A stretch of DNA of 64,000 nucleotides from positions 28,436 through 92,435 of IMG/VR virus record IMGVR_UViG_3300044825_001895; one strand, written 5' to 3'. This stretch comes from a virus. The notes under the pieces are model-generated. The model searched no databases. It was not told the DNA's origin and was given only the letters and a program-made list of their open reading frames with translations. Positions 58,552 to 64,000 of this stretch are shown here, piece after piece; position 1 is the stretch's first letter, and each line of letters opens with the position of its first letter. A program made the position numbers and the translations under genes.

Positions 58552-58870
58552 CATTTCTAAACTTTCTTTCAAAGAACTTCAACAACTTGAAAGGCAGATT
58601 GGTGAACGCAAAGAGGTATTGTGCAAGTCAAAGGATTGTGTTGAAGGGTATAAAGTAACTTTCTGTGTGAAGTTCAATCCTGCTAAACACGAATTTGATG
58701 AATTGAATAGTCCAGAAGAGTTTGGTGATTACTTGGCAAATGATGTAGCAAATTACATTATTAAAGATGGTTTTCCTGATTTGATTGTGAGCGGTTTTGA
58801 AGTTGAAGAGATGAATGACGAGTATAAGGTAGAGTGGAAGGACTTTTGGGAGGATGGAAATGACAACTAG
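58544..58870 (+). CDS. Hypothetical acidic protein, 108 aa
   Basis: Start MTDISKLSFKELQQLERQIG; the N-terminal LxFKELQQLERQI resembles the oligomerisation helix of H-NS-like or recombination-helper proteins, but the rest (VTFCVKFNPAKHEFDELN) is unrecognised. Overlaps neighbours by 8 and 17 bases. Confidence 0.6.
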   Translation: MTDISKLSFKELQQLERQIGERKEVLCKSKDCVEGYKVTFCVKFNPAKHEFDELNSPEEFGDYLANDVANYIIKDGFPDLIVSGFEVEEMNDEYKVEWKDFWEDGNDN

Positions 58871-59051
58871 AGCACTGCAAATCTTGGAATGCACGATGGA
58901 ACTCTCTATGAGACCCAAAAGTAAAGATAGGCAGAAGTTGATTGCCCGTGTAATCAATGAAGTTGCTGATAGGTTATGTACTGATTGTGGTGAACTTGAA
59001 GACCCTGTATCTGTGTTGCGTGAAATTGCTAATGAGGTAGAAGCATTATGA
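58854..59051 (+). CDS. Hypothetical protein, 65 aa
   Basis: Helical protein (TRALQILECTMELSMRPKSK); the start at 58860 (third residue) is an alternative. GGGAGG precedes the first ATG. ATGA-coupled to the next gene. Confidence 0.55.
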   Translation: MEMTTRALQILECTMELSMRPKSKDRQKLIARVINEVADRLCTDCGELEDPVSVLREIANEVEAL

Positions 59052-59296
59052 GTAGAAAAAACCGAGCACAACAAGTAATGAATGAGTATTATGCTAAGTT
59101 GGGTCCAGGTCCATATTACTATGATAACTCTGCCGTTGCTACTGCTCTTCGTGAAGCAGTTAAAGGTCTCAATATTGAACCAGACCCTGACCGAGAGTTG
59201 AGTGCGGAAAAACATCATTTCATCAAAGGACAAAACTGGGTAAAGGATGCTATACTGCGTCTTGCTAATGAGTTGGAGAATACTGATGAAATTTGA
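59048..59296 (+). CDS. Hypothetical protein, 82 aa
   Basis: MSRKNRAQQVMNEYYAKLGP...VATALREAVKGLNIEPDPD; soluble and helical. Overlaps the next gene by 11 bases. Function unknown. Confidence 0.55.
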   Translation: MSRKNRAQQVMNEYYAKLGPGPYYYDNSAVATALREAVKGLNIEPDPDRELSAEKHHFIKGQNWVKDAILRLANELENTDEI

Positions 59297-59507
59297 CCCA
59301 GATTGGATGTTTTTGACTATCCCTGTTTGTGTAATCGTTGCTGCTGGTGTTCTCACCTATGATGCTCAACAACAACGAATAACATTCCAACAAACATACA
59401 ATAAGAACTTGGAGTGTCGTCAATCACTCAAAACCCAAACGATGGTAAGAGTGAATGATATTTGTGGTCCTGTTCCACAAATCAAAGATTTTACTGGAGG
59501 AAACTAA
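59286..59507 (+). CDS. Small membrane protein A1 (duplicated module)
   Basis: 73 residues from MKFDPDWMFLTIPVCVIVAA. One span, then the YDAQQQRITFQQTYNKNLEC motif and a second Cys. Nearly the same protein occurs at 59870. Start chosen by alignment with that copy. Confidence 0.65.
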   Translation: MKFDPDWMFLTIPVCVIVAAGVLTYDAQQQRITFQQTYNKNLECRQSLKTQTMVRVNDICGPVPQIKDFTGGN

Positions 59508-59508
59508 A

Positions 59509-59706
59509 ATGAATGATAATGATGATTTCTTTGGAATTATTGTTCTATTTGTTCTTATTGCGTCTTTTATGGGTATGTTGGTATTTGCTCACGGAGAAGG
59601 ATATAAAAGGGGAGTGGATGAAACTCTTGTTTTGTGTATGGAAAACGCAAAGGATTGTAAAATCAAGTATGATTATTTGAAGTTGGAGGAGCAGAAGGGA
59701 TTATGA
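59509..59706 (+). CDS. Small membrane protein B1 (duplicated module)
   Basis: 65 residues from MNDNDDFFGIIVLFVLIASF. One span, then GYKRGVDETLVLCMENAKDC and KIKYDYLKLEEQKG. Paralogue of 60085 (YCIEKPKECKISYDYLKLQE). Coupled to the next gene by ATGA. Confidence 0.62.
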   Translation: MNDNDDFFGIIVLFVLIASFMGMLVFAHGEGYKRGVDETLVLCMENAKDCKIKYDYLKLEEQKGL

Positions 59707-59873
59707 TATTAAAAATTCTCAAGTTCTTATTCTCAAGAGAAATTGAAGTTGCTCCTGGAGTTTTTTGGTTAGGTGGAGTATTATATGAGAACCGCAACAA
59801 ACCAACAACACCACGACCACTCAAATGGAGAACAGCACCATATGTAAATGTAAAGGAGATTGAAAAACTATGA
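59703..59873 (+). CDS. Hypothetical protein, 56 aa
   Basis: Ends WRTAPYVNVKEIEKL, similar to WRTAEYVKAEEIEE of the protein at 60993, so probably a paralogue. ATGA coupling on both sides. Function unknown. Confidence 0.6.
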   Translation: MILKILKFLFSREIEVAPGVFWLGGVLYENRNKPTTPRPLKWRTAPYVNVKEIEKL

Positions 59874-60088
59874 AATTTGAAGGATTTGATTGGGTATTTT
59901 TGACTATCCCTATTTTTATAATCGTTGCTGCTGCTGTGCTTACCTATGATGCTCAACAACAACGAGTATTATTCCAACAAACATACAATAAAAACGTGGA
60001 GTGTCGTCAAGCACTCAAAGACCAAACAGTAGTAAGAGTGAATGAGATTTGTGGTGAAGTTCCTGTGATTGGAGATTTTGTGAAATGA
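59870..60088 (+). CDS. Small membrane protein A2 (duplicated module)
   Basis: 72 residues, MKFEGFDWVFLTIPIFIIVA, YDAQQQRVLFQQTYNKNVEC; paralogue of 59286. A predicted helix plus a Cys-containing tail. Confidence 0.65.
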   Translation: MKFEGFDWVFLTIPIFIIVAAAVLTYDAQQQRVLFQQTYNKNVECRQALKDQTVVRVNEICGEVPVIGDFVK

Positions 60089-60285
60089 TTGAACCAGGTA
60101 TTATTATTCCTTTTATATTGGGTATTCCAACGATTGCTACTGTGATATTCTTTCTTGGTTTCAATATCGGTGGGCATAATGGTATGAGTGTAGGAAAGAA
60201 TGAGGGTATTGTGTATTGCATAGAGAAACCAAAAGAGTGTAAGATTTCTTATGATTACCTGAAACTTCAAGAGAACCAGAAATGA
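60085..60285 (+). CDS. Small membrane protein B2 (duplicated module)
   Basis: 66 residues with a long N-terminal span (IIIPFILGIPTIATVIFFLG) and the YCIEKPKECKISYDYLKLQ tail; paralogue of 59509. ATGA coupled on both sides. Confidence 0.62.
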   Translation: MIEPGIIIPFILGIPTIATVIFFLGFNIGGHNGMSVGKNEGIVYCIEKPKECKISYDYLKLQENQK

Positions 60286-60563
60286 ACCAAATACTTGAAG
60301 GTTGGAAAATGGTTCTCAAAGATTATCGGCACTGGAAAATGATAATCAAATATCCTTATGATGCTTTTGATTGTGCTGTTTTCTTTGGTAATCTTGCTCA
60401 ACCACCAAACTCACTTGATGATTATATCAAAGAATTGAAAGAACTTGACCCAGATTGGGAGAAGAATTATTATGATAATCTCTGGGTTCTTTATGATGGT
60501 ATTGAGGAACGAATGGAAGAAACAGATAAGTTGCTTGAAGAAGTTGATGAGATATTGAAATAA
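60282..60563 (+). CDS. Hypothetical protein, 93 aa
   Basis: Acidic helical protein (GWKMVLKDYRHWKMIIKYPY...EERMEETDKLLEEVDEILK). Function unknown. Confidence 0.55.
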   Translation: MNQILEGWKMVLKDYRHWKMIIKYPYDAFDCAVFFGNLAQPPNSLDDYIKELKELDPDWEKNYYDNLWVLYDGIEERMEETDKLLEEVDEILK

Positions 60564-60565
60564 CT

Positions 60566-60748
60566 ATGACTGACCTTACACCAGAACAAGTTGAGTTTTT
60601 ACAAGGCAAACTAAAATCTCAACTTGAGTTTGCCGATTTACTCAAAAAACTCAATCAAAACGACCCTGAAACGCAAGAAAATCTTTCAAGATTAGAAAAA
60701 GATATTCAACTACTTCAAACTAAATTAAACTTGGAGAAACTGAAATGA
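60566..60748 (+). CDS. Coiled-coil protein, 60 aa
   Basis: MTDLTPEQVEFLQGKLKSQL followed by heptad-like helix (LSRLEKDIQLLQTKLNLEKL). Function unknown. Confidence 0.55.
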   Translation: MTDLTPEQVEFLQGKLKSQLEFADLLKKLNQNDPETQENLSRLEKDIQLLQTKLNLEKLK

Positions 60749-60996
60749 AACTCACACGAATAATCTTTGATAAATGGAAAATCTGGATGACCCTTCCAGA
60801 TAGAACTCTAATGTGGGCACTCAAAAGCAAAGAGAACTTGGGGTTTTATGATTGGTATTGTATGAATTTCTGGTGGTGTCTCAATCACGATTGGTATAAG
60901 ATGAATAACAAAATGTATGCCTATACTGGTTGTGAAGACCCTTATACTGAACCCAGAGATTTTGATGATTATGAAGAGTATTGGAGTGAAAAATGA
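60745..60996 (+). CDS. Trp/Tyr-rich protein, 83 aa
   Basis: FYDWYCMNFWWCLNHDWYKM and an acidic end; unusual aromatic content. ATGA coupled on both sides. Function unknown. Confidence 0.55.
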   Translation: MKLTRIIFDKWKIWMTLPDRTLMWALKSKENLGFYDWYCMNFWWCLNHDWYKMNNKMYAYTGCEDPYTEPRDFDDYEEYWSEK

Positions 60997-61166
60997 TTGA
61001 ACTTCGTATCGTTGAGAATGAACTGGGAGTGAAACCAGATATTCAGTATCGTTTTATGTTGTTTTCTGTTGGTCAGGGTGGTTATTTGTGCCCACCAAAT
61101 CCTGATATGAAATGGTCTGAATGGAGAACTGCCGAATATGTGAAGGCAGAGGAGATTGAAGAATGA
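60993..61166 (+). CDS. Hypothetical protein, 57 aa
   Basis: MIELRIVENELGVKPDIQYR...WRTAEYVKAEEIEE; C-terminal similarity to the protein at 59703. ATGA overlaps on both sides. Confidence 0.58.
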   Translation: MIELRIVENELGVKPDIQYRFMLFSVGQGGYLCPPNPDMKWSEWRTAEYVKAEEIEE

Positions 61167-61300
61167 GTATTCTTGAAGATTTTAGAACTTGGTTGTGGAT
61201 TATGAAAAATAACTATAATCCACATATGAGTGAATATTTTTTCAATCGTGTTGGTTCTAACCTTCCAGAACAAACATTTATAAAAGCAGAGGACACTTGA
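61163..61300 (+). CDS. Hypothetical protein, 45 aa
   Basis: MSILEDFRTWLWIMKNNYNP...FIKAEDT. Starts by ATGA coupling and ends within the dispersed regulatory element. Function unknown. Confidence 0.5.
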   Translation: MSILEDFRTWLWIMKNNYNPHMSEYFFNRVGSNLPEQTFIKAEDT

Positions 61301-61347
61301 AGAACTGGCACAAGACCCACCATCCAGACCTCTGGGTGGTGTATAAT
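61289..61347 (+). promoter_or_regulatory. Dispersed element with hairpin and -10 box
   Basis: The first 24 bases (61289-61312) are identical to 63397-63420. They are followed by a bulged hairpin (61317-61320/61336-61339 and 61324-61327/61332-61335) and TATAAT (61342-61347), 27 bases before the next ATG. No -35 match at 17 bases. Confidence 0.6.
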
Positions 61348-61373
61348 AGTAGGAACAACAAAGGATAACTCCA

Positions 61374-61583
61374 ATGATTACCGAAGAACAAATCCTTGAA
61401 CTTGCTTCATCATATTTGAGAGAACTGTATTCTGGTGATGTTGGTGATGTAGTGTGGCAACCTTTACGAGAAGATGCTCTTTTGAAATTTGCTCAACGAG
61501 TTGCTGAAATTGAATATGAAAGAGGTTATACTGATGGTTGGGATAGAGAAAAATATTCTGGACTTGTAGGAGACCCACAATGA
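61374..61583 (+). CDS. Hypothetical protein, 69 aa
   Basis: MITEEQILELASSYLRELYS...ALLKFAQRVAEIEYERGYTD; the FAQ...A..YxxGxxDG pattern resembles the 56-residue protein at 63228 (FAQEIYDKAYDDG). Function unknown. Confidence 0.58.
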   Translation: MITEEQILELASSYLRELYSGDVGDVVWQPLREDALLKFAQRVAEIEYERGYTDGWDREKYSGLVGDPQ

Positions 61584-61735
61584 TTGAAATTCAAAAGAAC
61601 TACAAACTCACACTCACAGAGCAACAAGCAAAAGAACTCTACTGGATTTTGAAAGATGTAAATTTGGATGTTGATAATGAGTTGAAACTTGTTTATCACG
61701 AACTCAAAAAGCTCTTTGATAGTGGTATCCGATGA
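61580..61735 (+). CDS. Hypothetical protein, 51 aa
   Basis: MIEIQKNYKLTLTEQQAKEL...VYHELKKLFDSGIR; helical, ATGA coupled on both sides. Function unknown. Confidence 0.52.
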   Translation: MIEIQKNYKLTLTEQQAKELYWILKDVNLDVDNELKLVYHELKKLFDSGIR

Positions 61736-61893
61736 AACACATTATTTCTTTTTTACTTAAATTTCCACTTTACTATGTGGTAATAAATGGTCTTGTAGCA
61801 CTCACAGGACTTTCAATTTGGTGGTGTATTCCAATCTGCACCGTGATTGGTTTGTCTTATGATATTGGTGAGATGGTGAGGAAAAGGCAATGA
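61732..61893 (+). CDS. Small membrane protein, 53 aa
   Basis: Hydrophobic across most of its length (LLKFPLYYVVINGLVALTGL, WWCIPICTVIGLSY), likely two short spans. ATGA coupled. Function unknown. Confidence 0.55.
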   Translation: MKHIISFLLKFPLYYVVINGLVALTGLSIWWCIPICTVIGLSYDIGEMVRKRQ

Positions 61894-62108
61894 AAAAGTA
61901 TCGTATCAAAAAACAAACTTATGGTGACACTACAAAGTATTTTCCACAAGAGAAATTTTTGTATTCTTGGTATAATATCTTTGCCTATGAGGTTTATTTT
62001 GATGGTGGATATGATACTCTAGAAGAAGCACGGAAACGGCTTTGTGAGTATTGTAGAAAACCTGTGGTAGAATATCTGAACTTTGACCCTAATGAGGACT
62101 GTAAATGA
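61890..62108 (+). CDS. Hypothetical protein, 72 aa
   Basis: MKKYRIKKQTYGDTTKYFPQ...GGYDTLEEARKRLCEYCRK; small alpha/beta protein with a Cys pair. Function unknown. Confidence 0.58.
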   Translation: MKKYRIKKQTYGDTTKYFPQEKFLYSWYNIFAYEVYFDGGYDTLEEARKRLCEYCRKPVVEYLNFDPNEDCK

Positions 62109-62452
62109 CTAACTACAAACAACTTGCCGAAGAACTTTACGATACTCTCAAAAGAGTTAGATGTTTCTCTACTTCCAACGCAGAAATGGATGATGTCATC
62201 TCAAAATACGAAGAAGCAACAACCAGAGGAACTGGAAGAACTACTGCTCTGTATATGAAAGCAATCACAGAAGCACTTGAAAATCCTGGTAAGAGTGTGG
62301 AGTTTATTGACCATCACCCTCATCGTTGGGATAGTGCTCAACATCACGCAAGTAATTTGATGTATATTATCAAGAAACTTGGTTATGATATTGTGGTTAC
62401 TACTCCTGCTGGGTCAAACCAAGTGTTCCTTTACAATAGGTTTGGAAAATGA
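62105..62452 (+). CDS. Hypothetical protein with P-loop-like segment, 115 aa
   Basis: Helical N-terminus, then TTRGTGRTTALYMKAITEAL, which resembles a Walker A-like TGRTT loop of small phage NTP-binding proteins, and SVEFIDHHPHRWDSAQHHAS. A partial NTPase fold is possible but no Walker B is evident. Confidence 0.6.
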   Translation: MTNYKQLAEELYDTLKRVRCFSTSNAEMDDVISKYEEATTRGTGRTTALYMKAITEALENPGKSVEFIDHHPHRWDSAQHHASNLMYIIKKLGYDIVVTTPAGSNQVFLYNRFGK

Positions 62453-62790
62453 AAGTTTATTCACTCTACTATAAAGACACATTCGTAGTAGCATTTCCAA
62501 ATCGGGAAGATGCTATGGATTATGGTAAGAAGTATTATGATGAGTATGCTTGGGATTGTAATATCCTTGAAGAGTATTTGAATAAGACACCTTATCAAAT
62601 GTATACTCCTCCTTATACTCCACCTAATACTATTCCTTGTGTTTCTCCTAATACTACAAAGATTGTTCATACTGCTCAACCTAATGACCCTAAACCTTAT
62701 TTTGATACTTATGGTGGAGTAAAAGCAGAACCTTATAAAGATGTGAGTATAAGTTGGTATGGAGGTTATAGAGACCATTTGGGATTATGA
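62449..62790 (+). CDS. Hypothetical protein, 113 aa
   Basis: MKVYSLYYKDTFVVAFPNRE start, acidic helix, then a Pro/Thr-rich linker (YQMYTPPYTPPNTIPCVSPN). Function unknown. Confidence 0.58.
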   Translation: MKVYSLYYKDTFVVAFPNREDAMDYGKKYYDEYAWDCNILEEYLNKTPYQMYTPPYTPPNTIPCVSPNTTKIVHTAQPNDPKPYFDTYGGVKAEPYKDVSISWYGGYRDHLGL

Positions 62791-63077
62791 ACGAAACACT
62801 TAATAAGAACCTCACACTCATTCAAGAGGTTGCTACAAAGGCACTTGAAGAACTCAAGAATTCCACAGAACGATTTAGTGGTGTAAATTATGCTGACCTA
62901 CGAGTTGTGGATGTATGGGTGAAGTATAGTATTCACGAAGAAGATTTGGAGTATGGTGTGTTGATTGAAGAGTGCTCACCAACTGCTTATGATTTACAGG
63001 ATTATATGTTAGAATACTTGAAAGACAATCTACCTAATAATTTGGGGTGGAGCATTTATGTGGAGTTGGATTGGTAA
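62787..63077 (+). CDS. Hypothetical protein, 96 aa
   Basis: Acidic soluble protein (MNETLNKNLTLIQEVATKAL...LPNNLGWSIYVELDW). ATGA coupled upstream. Function unknown. Confidence 0.58.
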   Translation: MNETLNKNLTLIQEVATKALEELKNSTERFSGVNYADLRVVDVWVKYSIHEEDLEYGVLIEECSPTAYDLQDYMLEYLKDNLPNNLGWSIYVELDW

Positions 63078-63079
63078 TT

Positions 63080-63247
63080 ATGACTAAAACCCAATCAGCA
63101 TTAGAACGAGTTATTATTGAGCTTGATAGTTGGTGTGATAATTGGACACCCACATCTTACAATGACCCTCGCATTAGTTTGAGACAGATTGCTGACCGTG
63201 CTCGTAATGTTTTAGAACAGGAGAAAAATGACTATGATTTTAAATGA
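63080..63247 (+). CDS. Hypothetical protein, 55 aa
   Basis: Start MTKTQSALERVIIELDSWCD two bases after the preceding stop; the frame extends upstream but overlaps the previous gene. SYNDPRISLRQIADRARNVL is a helix. Function unknown. Confidence 0.52.
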   Translation: MTKTQSALERVIIELDSWCDNWTPTSYNDPRISLRQIADRARNVLEQEKNDYDFK

Positions 63248-63398
63248 AGAAATCCTCAAACTTGTAAAAGAACACTTTGAAGAAGATTGGGATGAGAATG
63301 ATGGTTGGGAGTATTCTGGAAACTTTGATGCCTTTGTGAAGTTTGCCCAAGAAATCTATGATAAGGCTTATGATGATGGTTGCTTTGACAATTATTGA
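63228..63398 (+). CDS. Hypothetical protein, 56 aa
   Basis: GGAG seven bases before ATG 63228 (MTMILNEEILKLVKEHFEED; second Met at 63234 possible). Ends FAQEIYDKAYDDGCFDNY. Similar C-terminal pattern to 61374. Overlaps the preceding gene by 20 bases. Confidence 0.52.
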   Translation: MTMILNEEILKLVKEHFEEDWDENDGWEYSGNFDAFVKFAQEIYDKAYDDGCFDNY

Positions 63399-63455
63399 GG
63401 ACACTTGAAGAACTGGCACAGGGGATGCTCTGGGTGCCTCTGGATGCCCTATAAT
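63397..63455 (+). promoter_or_regulatory. Dispersed element with hairpin and -10 box
   Basis: Second copy of the 24-base sequence found at 61289. GGCAC/GTGCC (63415-63419/63434-63438) can pair, and TATAAT is at 63450-63455, 26 bases before the next ATG. Confidence 0.6.
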
Positions 63456-63480
63456 ACTCTTGTACACACAGACACCTGAA

Positions 63481-63666
63481 ATGACTAATCTTCTTCAAAA
63501 CTATACTCTTGAAGATTTCGTAAAATGTCGTAATCAAAAAGAGTGGGTTTGTGATAATTGTATGAAATGTGGTGATAGAGATTGTTGCTCTGGAAATCAC
63601 ATTATGTTTAGAGTTCCTAAAACTGATGATTGTCTTTGTTCTATTTGTTTGGATGGATTGAAATGA
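63481..63666 (+). CDS. Cys-rich small protein, 61 aa
   Basis: Start MTNLLQNYTLEDFVKCRNQK at 63481; the ATG at 63460 lies too close to the -10 box. CDNCMKCGDRDCC and CLCSIC suggest a zinc-binding fold. Function unknown. Confidence 0.6.
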   Translation: MTNLLQNYTLEDFVKCRNQKEWVCDNCMKCGDRDCCSGNHIMFRVPKTDDCLCSICLDGLK

Positions 63667-63686
63667 AACCCTTTTTGGGAGAAGAA

Positions 63687-63833
63687 ATGACTTACGAAGT
63701 TCAAACTTGGGATGATGCAGATAAAACTGTGTATTATGAAACCGTAAAGGATGCTATTGATTATGAGAGTGCTCGTGATATAATTGTAGAGAAGTATCCA
63801 AATCGTAAAGTAATTGCTGTGATTAGAAAATGA
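63687..63833 (+). CDS. Hypothetical protein, 48 aa
   Basis: MTYEVQTWDDADKTVYYETV...DIIVEKYPNRKVIAVIRK. GGGAG lies 6 bases upstream of 63687; an ATGA-coupled start at 63663 would add 8 residues. Function unknown. Confidence 0.55.
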   Translation: MTYEVQTWDDADKTVYYETVKDAIDYESARDIIVEKYPNRKVIAVIRK

Positions 63834-64000
63834 ATTTACTTGAAACACTTGAATACTTTCTCACAGAAACCGCAGCAGATATGGATGGTTTGTCTTGGGA
63901 AATCCGTGAGGAAACTAACTATGAGGACAACAACATAGAATATTTGACTGAATGTTATGACTTCAATAAAGAACTTTATGATAATCTCAAACAAATCAAA
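63830..64000 (+). CDS. Hypothetical protein, 5' part only
   Basis: ATGA-coupled start (MNLLETLEYFLTETAADMDG), acidic and helical; the frame runs off the right edge of the window without a stop. Function unknown. Confidence 0.55.
   Translation, partial: MNLLETLEYFLTETAADMDGLSWEIREETNYEDNNIEYLTECYDFNKELYDNLKQIK

Noticed and set aside
1-64000. CRISPR array
   Set aside because: No regularly spaced short repeats with unique spacers were seen; the tandem repeats present are coding repeats in structural genes.

Overview
The window is part of the genome of a T4-like cyanomyovirus (contractile-tailed phage of marine Synechococcus/Prochlorococcus). The evidence is the photosystem II genes psbA and psbD, speD, a phoH-like gene and a DUF1825 gene, next to T4-type replication genes (gp33, gp59, gp32) and baseplate/tail genes (gp53, gp48, gp4, gp26, gp51-like, gp27-like, gp5-like), with T4-type late promoters of the (T/C)ATAAATA form. 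The sequence is AT-rich apart from one G+C-rich tail-fibre gene. Genes are tightly packed with many ATGA stop/start overlaps.

Layout. 1-1.9 kb: C39-like peptidase and GH24 lysozyme, apparently joined by a -1 frameshift signal, then three small leftward genes. 1.9-7.1 kb: psbA and psbD surrounded by free-standing homing-endonuclease genes. The intact psbD lies between a 5' and a 3' remnant of another psbD. 7.1-11.6 kb: small conserved genes, glutaredoxin, speD, a probable glutamine riboswitch with a DUF4278 peptide, and thyX. 11.6-15.2 kb: phoH, RecB-type nuclease, gp33, gp59, DUF1825, gp32. 15.2-18.6 kb (leftward): gp53, gp48, gp4 and a homing-endonuclease-like fragment. 18.7-33 kb (rightward): tail tube/baseplate hub genes, including a second candidate -1 frameshift (gp26/gp51), tape-measure-like proteins carrying peptidoglycan hydrolase domains, a CP12-like metabolic gene, and spike and structural proteins. 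33-36 kb: tRNA-Leu(UAA), tRNA-Thr(UGU), small genes and two homing endonucleases. 36-51 kb: very large fibre/adhesin genes. 51-54.9 kb: a diversity-generating retroelement (DGR). 55-64 kb: metalloprotease, RlpA-like protein, then about 35 tiny accessory genes in ATGA-coupled strings.

The most notable system is the DGR: a tail-fibre-like target gene (50955-53003) with a variable repeat in its last 43 codons, a downstream hairpin, a separate template repeat (53125-53256) and a reverse transcriptase with a YCDD active site (53448-54494). Variable and template repeats differ at 17 positions, all of them adenines in the template, plus one missing codon. That is the signature of adenine-specific mutagenic retrohoming. 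The phage probably diversifies its receptor-binding tip while also carrying photosynthesis genes.

Other points: two textbook -1 slippery heptamers at stop codons with an open -1 frame beyond; a late promoter placed inside a hairpin covering a homing-endonuclease start, as described for T4 I-TevI; terminators whose hairpins contain the -35 box of the next promoter; and a leucine-anticodon tRNA with a short variable arm. All identifications were made by reading the sequence; no database search was run.
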